DNA of 27,037 nucleotides from Candidatus Wolfebacteria bacterium (GTDB lineage: Bacteria; Patescibacteriota; Minisyncoccia; UBA6257; UBA9933), in assembly GCA_026394835.1 (NCBI GenBank), contig JAPLZW010000012.1, positions 1 to 27,037 of the forward strand. The letters are read 5' to 3'. Positions 21,218 to 27,037 of this stretch are shown here, in pieces. Under the pieces are notes generated by a model, which was given only the letters and a program-made list of their open reading frames with translations, was not told where the DNA came from and ran no database searches. A program made the position numbers and the translations under genes. Within the stretch, counting starts at the first letter, position 1. Every line of letters begins with the position of its first letter.

Positions 21218-21874
21218 CTCGGAGGATTGCTTTACGAGGCGGACTGCTCGCCACAGTGTTTCTTCTGGGTCTCTTCCAAAGACAAAGGCGGCGTCCAATT
21301 CGTCTTTGTTTATATTGGTGTGTCCGAGAAGCCCGATTTCTCTATAGCCCTTTTCGGTAAGGTTCCGCAGGTGTCGCCAATCGGATTCTTTTACGGCGGG
21401 ATATCTGACTTTAATCAGGCGTTGCGGGTGGAATAAGCCTTCGGCGAGCTGTTTGTGGAAGTGTATCGACACAGTCAGCTCGGGGTTGGCCAGAAAGACT
21501 TGCCCCGCCAATAATGATTCTGTGGTTGGCGCAAGGATAGTCTCGTCCAGACCGAGATTTCCATCCTGGAAGGAGTAGACAATCTTTTCCTTCCAATATA
21601 CGCGGGTAACAAAAGTAAGGTCTTTAATCCCCATGCGCTCTTTGTCGGTCTCGCTTCCTGTTGCGAGGAACCCATGGGAATTGGGAAAGCGGTCTCTTAT
21701 AACAATATTACCCGCTCTGCCTTTTCTTCCTGGGACCTTGGGCATTACCCCTAAATCGGAAAGAATTTTACACGCCCTCACCATGAAATCGCCCTCCTTT
21801 TTGTAGGGAGCGAAGAGGTCTTGGGCATCAAGTGCTTGAAGTTTCCAGCCGGGCAGCCAATTCGTGATAAGCAT
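21206..21874 (-). CDS. Class II aldolase/adducin-like protein
   Basis: A 222-residue protein preceded by a strong SD (AAGGAGG, 8-9 nt before ATG 21874). MVRACKILSDLGVMP...GRAGNIVIRD then GFLATGSETDKERMGIKDLTFV follows the class II aldolase/adducin head pattern (kiLsdLG..GNiSvR...gfliTgsG.dk..l...dl). VSIHFH (H138, H140) sits where the zinc-binding HxH lies, and GLLGHTN (H185) may be the third ligand. These enzymes cleave or epimerise sugar phosphates; the substrate here is unknown. It is a single-gene unit with its own -10 (21928-21933) and terminator. Assignment is by pattern only. Confidence 0.65.
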   Translation of the reverse strand: MLITNWLPGWKLQALDAQDLFAPYKKEGDFMVRACKILSDLGVMPKVPGRKGRAGNIVIRDRFPNSHGFLATGSETDKERMGIKDLTFVTRVYWKEKIVYSFQDGNLGLDETILAPTTESLLAGQVFLANPELTVSIHFHKQLAEGLFHPQRLIKVRYPAVKESDWRHLRNLTEKGYREIGLLGHTNINKDELDAAFVFGRDPEETLWRAVRLVKQSSEAGG

Positions 21875-21927
21875 TGTTGATATCCTCCTTATGTGACAAG
21901 GTTCAGTAATCCCAATCCGCGCGAGGA

Positions 21928-21933
21928 ATTATA
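21928..21933 (-). promoter_or_regulatory. -10 element of the aldolase-like gene
   Basis: TATAAT on the minus strand, about 54 bp before the ATG; upstream is only a T-rich region, without a good -35. Confidence 0.35.
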
Positions 21934-21939
21934 GATTTA

Positions 21940-22103
21940 TTTAAATAAAAAAAGCCCACGAAGTCAAATTTTCTAAAGTGTGCACCCGAAGGAATCTCAC
22001 AAATTTTCGTATCCACGAAAATTTTTAAAAACCCTCGGTTTTTAATCCGCTGCTTCGCGCTTTTTCCTACACGGGGGCATTCCACTGCCCCCGACCCCCT
22101 TCG
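21940..22103. other. Hairpin cluster outside the left inverted repeat, no gene
   Basis: The non-repeat part of a 476-bp gap. It holds a 10-bp perfect hairpin AAATTTTCGT-atcc-ACGAAAATTT (22001-22024), AAAAACC-ctc-GGTTTTT (22027-22043, terminator-like on either strand) and CGGGGGCA-ttccac-TGCCCCCG (22072-22093). TTTCCTAC (22063-22070) can pair with GTAGGAAA inside the repeat (22130-22137), enclosing the tRNA-derived segment. No convincing coding frame is present. Confidence 0.55.
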
Positions 22104-22260
22104 GGTTCGATTCCTGTCGAGGGCACCACGTAGGAAATTGCCTTGGCAAAAAGGAAGGGGGTTGGGGGGAAGCCTGCCTGCCGGCAGGCAGGGAATTTTT
22201 GCCCGCCCTCGCTTTCCGCCGCCGCCGAATTTCGTATTTCGCTTTGCGAAATGCGCCGCC
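22104..22260 (+). repeat. Left inverted repeat (157 bp) with tRNA-Arg 3' fragment
   Basis: 22104-22235 (132 bp) is identical to the complement of 24497-24628, and 22253-22260 (GCGCCGCC) to the complement of 24474-24481. Between them lies a hairpin ATTTCGC-ttt-GCGAAAT (22236-22252) that differs from the right copy. 22104-22128 equals the T-loop/acceptor end of tRNA-Arg with ACCA. It also contains the perfect 20-bp palindrome CCTGCCTGCCGGCAGGCAGG (about 22173-22192). Confidence 0.9.
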
Positions 22261-22271
22261 ATAAATTTTGT

Positions 22272-22300
22272 TTGATTGTTTTCAAAAAATTTGGTATCAT
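22272..22300 (+). promoter_or_regulatory. Promoter of the R-M operon
   Basis: TTGATT (22272-22277), 17-bp spacer, TATCAT (22295-22300), 50 bp before the controller gene. Repeated ATCAT/ATCA units between promoter and ATG may be controller-binding sites. Confidence 0.45.
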
Positions 22301-22350
22301 TATATTGAAAGCATATCACATCATTATCATACTATCAAATAATTGAAAAT

Positions 22351-22557
22351 ATGGCAACAGAAATCAATATAGGGGAAAATATAAAGAAACAACGAGCAAA
22401 GCTGGGTTTGTCGCAAGAAGATTTTGCCAAAAAATCCGGCGTTAAATATACTACCCTAACAAAAATTGAAAGCAATGTAATTAAAAAACCGTCCGTTATG
22501 ATTATGTCGAAAATAGCCAAGGCATTTGGCGTTTCAATCGAGGATTTAATAAAATAG
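22351..22557 (+). CDS. Xre-family HTH controller of the R-M system
   Basis: A 68-residue single-domain protein: IGENIKKQRAKLGLSQEDFAKKSGVKYTTLTKIE is a complete Xre HTH, followed by SVMIMSKIAKAFGVSIEDLI. Size and position 5 bp before the methyltransferase gene fit the C-protein class, which delays endonuclease expression after entry of an R-M system into a new host. The role is inferred from context. Confidence 0.82.
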   Translation: MATEINIGENIKKQRAKLGLSQEDFAKKSGVKYTTLTKIESNVIKKPSVMIMSKIAKAFGVSIEDLIK

Positions 22558-22562
22558 ATTAT

Positions 22563-23846
22563 ATGAAAACTACTCACAAGATTGTGATAGGCGATTCCAG
22601 GAATATGGCGGAATTAAAAAATAATTCTGTTCATCTTGTGATTACCTCACCACCTTATTGGCAATTAAAAGATTATGGCTCGTCAGACCAGATTGGCTTC
22701 AATGATAGTTATGAAAATTATATTAATAATCTAAATTTAGTTTGGAAAGAATGTTTTAGGGTGTTAAATAGTGGTTGTCGTCTCTGTATAAATATAGGCG
22801 ATCAATTCGCTCGCTCTGTTTATTATGGTAGATATAAAATTATTCCGATTAGAACAGAAATAATTAAATTTTGCGAAACTATCGGCTTTGATTATATGGG
22901 AGCTATTATTTGGCAAAAAGCAACGACAATGAATACTACCGGCGGCGCTACTATAATGGGGAGTTTCCCTTATCCTAGAAATGGAATTATCAAGTTGGAC
23001 TATGAATTTATATTGATTTTTAAGAAATTGGGCGTTTCTCCTTTTGTACCGAAAGAAATAAAAGAAGAGTCAAAAATGTCAAACGATGAATGGAATCAGT
23101 ATTTTAATGGCCATTGGAATTTTAATGGTGCGAAGCAAGATAAACATTTGGCAATGTTCCCCGAAGAATTACCAAAGCGGCTTATTAAAATGTTTAGCTT
23201 TGTTGGCGATAATGTATTAGATCCATTTTTAGGAAGCGGTACCACAACGCTTGCGGCAAAAAACTTAAATCGCAATTCATTTGGATACGAGATCAATAAT
23301 AATTATTTATCTACAATAAAAGAAAAAATTGGGGCAACCAAAGATGATTTGTTTAAAAATATCTCATTTGAATTTATTGATCAAAAACAGCACGATATCA
23401 GTTACGCAGAAAATATATCTGAATTGCCATATATTTTTAAAGATACAATAAAGTTTGACCGAAAAATTGATCCGAAAAAATTACAATTTGGATCTAAAAT
23501 CGATTCAACGGAAAGCGAGGCAATAAATACATATTCTGTCAAAGAAATTGTAAGCCCAGAAAAGTTATTATTAAATAACGATCTGTTAGTAAGGTTGATT
23601 GGGGTAAAAGTTAATAAAGATAAAATTGACGACGCTATTAAATTTTTACAAGCAAAATTGAAGAACCAGAGGGTTTTTATGAGATTTGATTCACAAAAAT
23701 ACGATCAAGAAAACAATCTGCTTTGCTACCTATACTTAAAAAATAAGACATTTATAAACGCTCACTTGATAAAAAATCAACTTGTCGATGTTGATAATGG
23801 CTTTGATTACAAATACAAAATAAAATTTTTAAATCTAACAAAATAA
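22563..23846 (+). CDS. DNA methyltransferase (N4-cytosine-type) with degenerate SNase-like C-terminal domain
   Basis: Residues 1-~255 are a beta-class methyltransferase. Motif IV TSPPYW (28-33) comes first and the AdoMet motif DPFLGSGTT (220-228) is C-terminal. TSPPYW is typical of N4-cytosine enzymes. Residues ~322-427 resemble a staphylococcal-nuclease OB fold: LLVRLIGVKV, AIKFLQAKLKNQRVFMRFD, LLCYLYLKNKTFINAHLIKNQLVDVD. The catalytic Arg/Glu positions are not kept (LLCYLY where GRxLAYxY is expected), so it is probably a binding module. The gene is followed 1 bp later by the endonuclease gene. Low GC suggests transfer. The methylase call is firm; the C-terminal domain is inferred. Confidence 0.88.
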   Translation: MKTTHKIVIGDSRNMAELKNNSVHLVITSPPYWQLKDYGSSDQIGFNDSYENYINNLNLVWKECFRVLNSGCRLCINIGDQFARSVYYGRYKIIPIRTEIIKFCETIGFDYMGAIIWQKATTMNTTGGATIMGSFPYPRNGIIKLDYEFILIFKKLGVSPFVPKEIKEESKMSNDEWNQYFNGHWNFNGAKQDKHLAMFPEELPKRLIKMFSFVGDNVLDPFLGSGTTTLAAKNLNRNSFGYEINNNYLSTIKEKIGATKDDLFKNISFEFIDQKQHDISYAENISELPYIFKDTIKFDRKIDPKKLQFGSKIDSTESEAINTYSVKEIVSPEKLLLNNDLLVRLIGVKVNKDKIDDAIKFLQAKLKNQRVFMRFDSQKYDQENNLLCYLYLKNKTFINAHLIKNQLVDVDNGFDYKYKIKFLNLTK

Positions 23847-23847
23847 T

Positions 23848-24474
23848 ATGGCAAAAGAATGGATATTAAATCAAGCGAATATGCGATGGGGTCTAACCAG
23901 AAAAAGTAAGGTTGGCCCCGTTGCGGAGTTGATTAGAAAATGTGCACCAAAGACCCTAAATGATTGGGAAAAATTTTATTTAGACAAAGCCTATTCGAAA
24001 CAACATCTTGAGCAACTCGGGAAAACTCTATTTATTAAGGTTACTGATGTTTGTAAAGCCGAGATAGAAGATGTTACCGAAGAGGATTGTATAAATTTCA
24101 TATACAATTTGGTAATAAATAGAACCTTTGACGGCTACCAGTCAGAGATTCAAACAATTTATGGACAGCTTGAAAAAATTCTTGGAGTTAAAATCGAACC
24201 CGCCCCCGACGAATGGGATAGAGGATACAATGTTGATTATTTTATTAAAATTAAAGAAAAATATATCGGTCTTCAAATAAAACCTGCGGGCTTTGAATAT
24301 ATTACGCAAATAATCAACGAGAGAGAACAACAGAAAAAAACGCATGAAAAATTTACCGCAAAATACGGCGGAAAGGTATTTTATATTATTTCCATAACCG
24401 AGGGTAAAAATAAGATAATCCATAACCCTGAAGTAATTGAGGAAATCAAGAAAGAGATTGAAAGATTAAAATAG
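23848..24474 (+). CDS. Type II restriction endonuclease, MjaI-like
   Basis: A 208-residue protein with WILNQANMRWGLTRKSKVGPVAELIRKCAPKT at the N-terminus, NLVINRTFDGYQSEIQTIYGQL mid-way and NVDYFIKIKEKYIGLQIKP, plausibly the PD-(D/E)xK core (D130, then Q143-x-K145 with Gln replacing Glu). I recognise the overall pattern as the MjaI family, whose founder cuts CTAG; this recognition is from memory. The partner's N4-cytosine-type motif agrees with that specificity. It is adjacent to the methyltransferase (1-bp gap), as expected for a Type II pair. Confidence 0.68.
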   Translation: MAKEWILNQANMRWGLTRKSKVGPVAELIRKCAPKTLNDWEKFYLDKAYSKQHLEQLGKTLFIKVTDVCKAEIEDVTEEDCINFIYNLVINRTFDGYQSEIQTIYGQLEKILGVKIEPAPDEWDRGYNVDYFIKIKEKYIGLQIKPAGFEYITQIINEREQQKKTHEKFTAKYGGKVFYIISITEGKNKIIHNPEVIEEIKKEIERLK

Positions 24475-24628
24475 GCGGCGCGCCAGTTTTACTGGCACGA
24501 AATTCGGCGGCGGCGGAAAGCGAGGGCGGGCAAAAATTCCCTGCCTGCCGGCAGGCAGGCTTCCCCCCAACCCCCTTCCTTTTTGCCAAGGCAATTTCCT
24601 ACGTGGTGCCCTCGACAGGAATCGAACC
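24474..24628 (-). repeat. Right inverted repeat (155 bp) containing the tRNA-Arg 3' end
   Basis: It is the complement of the left copy, except that the internal hairpin here is GCCAGT-aaa-ACTGGC (24482-24496). 24604-24628 are the true 3' end of tRNA-Arg. The inner edge is the last base of the endonuclease stop codon. Confidence 0.9.
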
Positions 24629-24678
24629 TGTATCTTCTCCTTCGGAGGGAGATATTGTATCCATTCAACTACGAGGGC
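24604..24678 (-). tRNA. tRNA-Arg (CCG), CCA encoded
   Basis: Minus-strand cloverleaf: acceptor GCCCTCG with CGAGGGC, D arm GTTG...CAAT, anticodon stem-loop TCTCC-CTCCGAA-GGAGA with anticodon CCG, T arm ACAGG-TTCGATT-CCTGT, discriminator A and encoded CCA. It lies 2 bp beyond the permease stop on the same strand, so it may be co-transcribed. Its last 25 nt belong to the right inverted repeat of the R-M cassette. Confidence 0.95.
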
Positions 24679-24680
24679 CG

Positions 24681-25802
24681 CTACTTAATTTCTAACAGTA
24701 TTCCAATTATAAAAATAATAAGCAAGAGATAAGGGATGAAAGCCGGGATTTTTCTCAAAAGGCCGTCTCTAGGATTCAGTTTTTTGGCTTTTTGCCAGAT
24801 TAGCACGATAAATAAACTTTCGAGTCCGATGAATACGCCTCCAACCAGCCCGACCAAATCCATAAAATTTTTAAGTCCGGCAAAATAAAGAATAAGAGGC
24901 GAAACGGCTACGAGCGTGCCGGCGAAATTATCATTAAATCCGAAATCCGCCTCCAAGCTTTTTCTGATGTCCCGTCCCACCATCGCGTAGGTGTCCCAAA
25001 GCGAAATTAAGCCGAGCGCTCCCACAAGCAAAAGAAACCATTGCGGCAGATTGCCCATAAGCCCGGAAACCGTGTCTTCGGAAATGGTGCCGGGTAAATT
25101 TATGATTCCTATGACAAAAATCAGATACAGGAATGCCGGCAATAAAGTGCCCCAGATAATGGCTTTTTTAGCGCGCCTTTCCGGTTCGTGATTTTTATCG
25201 AAATAATGGATTAATGCAGGGATGGCGGTGCGGCCGCTCAAGGAAAACAGAACCGCGCCGTAAGGCAGAAAAAGATAAGTCATATTAAACAATGGGGTAG
25301 CCGCGACTTTCACGAAAGAACCGGCTCCGTAGAAAAATATTAAGGAAATTATAAAAATAACTCCGATAGTCGTTAAAAATTCCGAAGCAGCCAGGCGTTT
25401 CACGCCCCAAAATATCGGGATGGATGACAATACCCAGAAAAGCAGAATGCGGTAAGCAATATCAAGGCTGGGGAGCATTAAATTAATAAAATTAGCGGAA
25501 AGAACGAGATAGGCGGTCATGATAAGGATCATCCCGAGAATCGTGGTCATGGCGGCGAGCCATTTCCCGGCTTTACCGAGATAAAGCTCCGCATAACCGG
25601 TAAAAAGATGCTTGCTTTCGGTGCGTAAAATAACATCCGCGTACATCAGGTGAATCAGAATAAGAACCGCGGTGAATAAAATTAAATAAAACAAGCCGGT
25701 TACTAACCCGGCTTTCACGAAAACATACGGCAGGCTGAATATGCCCGCCCCGATGATTGTCGCCGCGAGCAGGCTCGCGGGCAGGATAAAATTCTTATAC
25801 AT
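24681..25802 (-). CDS. Amino-acid permease (aromatic/hydroxy amino acid family, APC-like)
   Basis: A 373-residue protein with about 11 membrane helices. It begins MYKNFILPASLLAATIIGAGIFSLPYVFVKAG, where the unwound TM1 motif GAGIFSLPY is typical of Trp/Tyr/Ser-type transporters in the APC superfamily. FLPYGAVLFSLSGRTAIPAL is the TM6-like region. It probably imports amino acids, which fits an auxotrophic lineage. ATG 25802 is used because the open frame upstream is made of intergenic repeat sequence. The 3' end abuts tRNA-Arg. Confidence 0.85.
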   Translation of the reverse strand: MYKNFILPASLLAATIIGAGIFSLPYVFVKAGLVTGLFYLILFTAVLILIHLMYADVILRTESKHLFTGYAELYLGKAGKWLAAMTTILGMILIMTAYLVLSANFINLMLPSLDIAYRILLFWVLSSIPIFWGVKRLAASEFLTTIGVIFIISLIFFYGAGSFVKVAATPLFNMTYLFLPYGAVLFSLSGRTAIPALIHYFDKNHEPERRAKKAIIWGTLLPAFLYLIFVIGIINLPGTISEDTVSGLMGNLPQWFLLLVGALGLISLWDTYAMVGRDIRKSLEADFGFNDNFAGTLVAVSPLILYFAGLKNFMDLVGLVGGVFIGLESLFIVLIWQKAKKLNPRDGLLRKIPAFIPYLLLIIFIIGILLEIK

Positions 25803-25885
25803 CAGTAAGAAGCACCAAAATTCAAGCACCAAATCCCAAGCGCAATTATTTGTAATTTGGAATCTGTGATTTGGAACTTTGTTTA
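25803..25885. repeat. AAATTCCAA-type repeat upstream of permease
   Basis: The gap carries CCAAAATTCAAGCACC, AAATCCCAAGC, ATTTGTAATTTGGAATC and GATTTGGAACTT units. It is the same family as the tracts at 1659-1698 and inside iscS at 2191-2298, with an internal inverted arrangement. Confidence 0.6.
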
Positions 25886-26134
25886 TTAAGCTTCAAAAAT
25901 CTCGTTTCCTTCGTGCACTTTCTCGTCAACTTTGATGCCAATTTCCTGGCCCTTTTTCGCTTTCGGTATCTCTTTATGGTCGTATTGCATCGAAGTGATG
26001 GTCTGTGAAAAATCGGTGTTCGCGCCCTTGAATTCCATTGTTTCTCCGGCGGATATATCCTTATTGAATTTAACTATCGCCACGCCGATTTTGTCGTAGT
26101 AATGAGTGACGACGCCGATTGGCTTTTTTGCCAT
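25886..26134 (-). CDS. Translation elongation factor-like small protein (EF-Tu domain 2-like)
   Basis: An 82-residue beta-barrel-like protein: PIGVVTHYYDKIGVAIVKFNKDISAGETMEF, then TSMQYDHKEIPKAKKGQEIGIKVDEKVHEGNEI. The IGxVTHYYxKIGVAIV and KAKKGxEIGxKV patterns match the stand-alone domain-2-like proteins annotated as translation elongation factor-like in many bacteria and archaea. There is no GTPase domain. Exact function is unknown. It is flanked by a SLOG-family gene on the same strand. Confidence 0.75.
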   Translation of the reverse strand: MAKKPIGVVTHYYDKIGVAIVKFNKDISAGETMEFKGANTDFSQTITSMQYDHKEIPKAKKGQEIGIKVDEKVHEGNEIFEA

Positions 26135-26171
26135 ATGATTAAATCTGATTATCGCCTCTCGACCTTTTTGT

Positions 26172-26762
26172 TTATGCTTTTTTTGACCGGGCGCTTATAA
26201 TCATCTTCTTCTCTATGTCTATCAATTGTATCACCTTAGCCACAAGTTCTTTCGGGCTCTTGGAATAAACTATCTTATCCCTCATTTCTTCGGCTCGGTG
26301 GGATTTTTCAATGATATTCCGGAGAAGTTCGTCTGTCTCCCATTCACCCTCCAGGATGCCAATAGGTTTTTTGTCTTCAAAGGCAATTGTGAATTCGTTA
26401 ATCGTTCCCATCCTGCCGCAGCCCACGATCACCGCGTCGGCGAATCGTGTAAGCAACAGGTTCCTCCCTGAATATCCCGTGCCCGCATAAAGAATCATAT
26501 CGTGATAATCGGTTGGCAGTTCATACGTATTAACATGTTCATATTCGGTTTCTGCGGGCGAAACTCCCAAGACCATTCCGCCGGCGTTTTTCGCGCCTTT
26601 AGCCGCGGCGTAGGGGAATCCCGTTGTCGCTCCATCAACCATAATTGCGCCCTGCCTCACTATCTCCGCTCCGATTTCTTCGGCTTTTTCGAATGAGCCC
26701 GGTCCGCAGAACCCGGTTTCCGCCGCGCCTGACACACAAATTACGAATTTCGGTTTTTCCAT
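26172..26762 (-). CDS. SLOG/LOG-family Rossmann nucleotide-binding protein
   Basis: A 196-residue protein with KFVICVSGAAE, the segment IMVDGATTGFPYAAAKGAKNAGGMVLGVSP (glycine-rich loop as in LOG/SLOG proteins), NLLLTRFADAVIVGCGRMGTINEFTIAFEDKKPIGIL (the GGxGTxxE-like motif, here GCGRMGTINE). The superfamily binds or processes nucleotide-like ligands; some members are cytokinin-type phosphoribohydrolases. The variant motif makes a precise activity unsafe. It lies 10 bp downstream of the MBL-fold gene's stop. Confidence 0.75.
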   Translation of the reverse strand: MEKPKFVICVSGAAETGFCGPGSFEKAEEIGAEIVRQGAIMVDGATTGFPYAAAKGAKNAGGMVLGVSPAETEYEHVNTYELPTDYHDMILYAGTGYSGRNLLLTRFADAVIVGCGRMGTINEFTIAFEDKKPIGILEGEWETDELLRNIIEKSHRAEEMRDKIVYSKSPKELVAKVIQLIDIEKKMIISARSKKA

Positions 26763-26772
26763 AGTGTTTAAA

Positions 26773-27037
26773 TTATAAGATATATTCTTTGTTTAATGAA
26801 GGTATCTCCGCATCAATGGCGAGTTCATCTTTTATTTTGGCGGTCAAGGCTTCTTGCTGGCTTTTTTCTCCTTGGACCACAAAAACTTTTTTAAGGGAAT
26901 TTTTCATAGGCTTGAGCCACTCCAAAAGTTTGGGCTGGTCCGCGTGCGCCGAATAGCCGCTTACGGTTCTTATCTTACAGCGCACCGGAATTTCTTGGCC
27001 GAAAATCCTGACCGATTTTACGCCTTCTTCTATCCGC
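26773..27037 (-). CDS. MBL-fold/beta-CASP RNA-processing protein, C-terminal part
   Basis: The frame runs in from the right window edge and stops at 26773; 87 residues are visible. VRCKIRTVSGYSAHADQPKLLEWLKP contains the His of the RMMBL motif (GYSAHAD), followed by KKVFVVQGEKSQQEALTAKI, the usual VFVVHGE strand-helix. This is the C-terminus of beta-CASP metallo-beta-lactamase RNases. In the typical HGE motif His is replaced by Gln here (VVQGE), which may matter for metal binding. The rest lies outside the window. Confidence 0.82.
   Translation of the reverse strand, partial: RIEEGVKSVRIFGQEIPVRCKIRTVSGYSAHADQPKLLEWLKPMKNSLKKVFVVQGEKSQQEALTAKIKDELAIDAEIPSLNKEYIL

Larger units (their letters stand above)
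22104..24628. mobile_element. Restriction-modification cassette bounded by tRNA-derived inverted repeats
   Basis: A 2.2-kb AT-rich block with xre, methyltransferase and endonuclease genes is framed exactly by inverted repeats 22104-22260 and 24474-24628. The right repeat begins on the last base of the endonuclease stop codon. Each repeat contains the 3' 25 nt of tRNA-Arg(CCG), including CCA. Base composition differs clearly from the GC-richer neighbours. No integrase or transposase is inside, so mobility would depend on outside enzymes or homologous recombination. Confidence 0.7.

Noticed and set aside
21903..22319. 138-aa minus-strand ORF and the 77-aa ORF at 22067-22300
   Set aside because: They read through the tRNA-derived inverted repeat and hairpins (ALDRNRT/STGIEP-type strings), a usual artefact.
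25803..25832. N-terminal extension of the permease
   Set aside because: Encoded by intergenic repeat sequence; TM1 pattern starts right after ATG 25802.

Overview
The window looks like a chromosomal segment of a candidate-phyla-radiation (Patescibacteria, most likely Parcubacteria-like) bacterium. This is inferred from gene content and style, not from a search. Supporting signs are a 5'-3' exonuclease that stands alone instead of being the N-terminus of DNA polymerase I, shortened YidC, KhpB/Jag and YebC, type IV pilus parts, a lamin-tail protein, mostly SD-poor starts, and low-complexity AT-rich repeat tracts scattered between and even inside genes.

Layout. 1-1515: a HigB/HigA-type toxin-antitoxin pair (antitoxin cut by the left edge) with a palindromic operator in its promoter, and an HTH/LAGLIDADG-like protein. 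1570-4894 (minus): tRNA-Glu, a cysteine desulfurase swollen by four repeat-derived in-frame insertions, a pilin-LamG fusion and a YkuK/DUF458 RNase H-like protein. 5024-5968: the stand-alone 5'-3' exonuclease, with a possible clamp-binding tail. 6030-10724: the replication-origin locus, with rpmH-rnpA-yidC-khpB running left and dnaA-dnaN running right from an intergenic region that holds a perfect DnaA box. rpmH is missed by length-filtered ORF calling and lies wholly inside an open extension of the rnpA frame. 10730-14243 (minus): class A PBP, a small acidic protein, RuvC and a short YebC. 14420-15250 (minus): a self-contained two-gene membrane operon with consensus promoter, strong SDs and terminator, whose first gene is an unlisted 48-codon ORF. 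15349-18813: PilB/GspE ATPase, a 150-nt structured RNA candidate, a ruvB broken by a stop plus loss of the sensor-2 segment, and a lamin-tail protein. 18833-21187: a 40-bp palindrome, tsaE, yraN, a LAGLIDADG endonuclease gene, a 300-bp repeat field with five TGTAAAACA 9-mers, and a DedA gene. 21206-21874 (minus): a class II aldolase-like protein.

22104-24628 is the most striking part. An AT-rich restriction-modification cassette (Xre controller, N4-cytosine-type methyltransferase carrying a degenerate SNase-like domain, MjaI-like endonuclease) is bounded exactly by 157/155-bp inverted repeats. Each repeat contains the 3' 25 nt of tRNA-Arg(CCG). The two copies are identical except for one internal hairpin whose sequence differs completely while its pairing is kept. 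The window ends with tRNA-Arg, an amino-acid permease, an EF-Tu-domain-2-like protein, a SLOG-family protein and the C-terminus of an MBL-fold RNase-like protein.

The window joins core functions (replication initiation, RNase P, membrane insertion, peptidoglycan synthesis, recombination) to defence and repeat-driven plasticity. Repeats have invaded iscS, ruvB has decayed, and a defence cassette sits in a tRNA-derived repeat frame.
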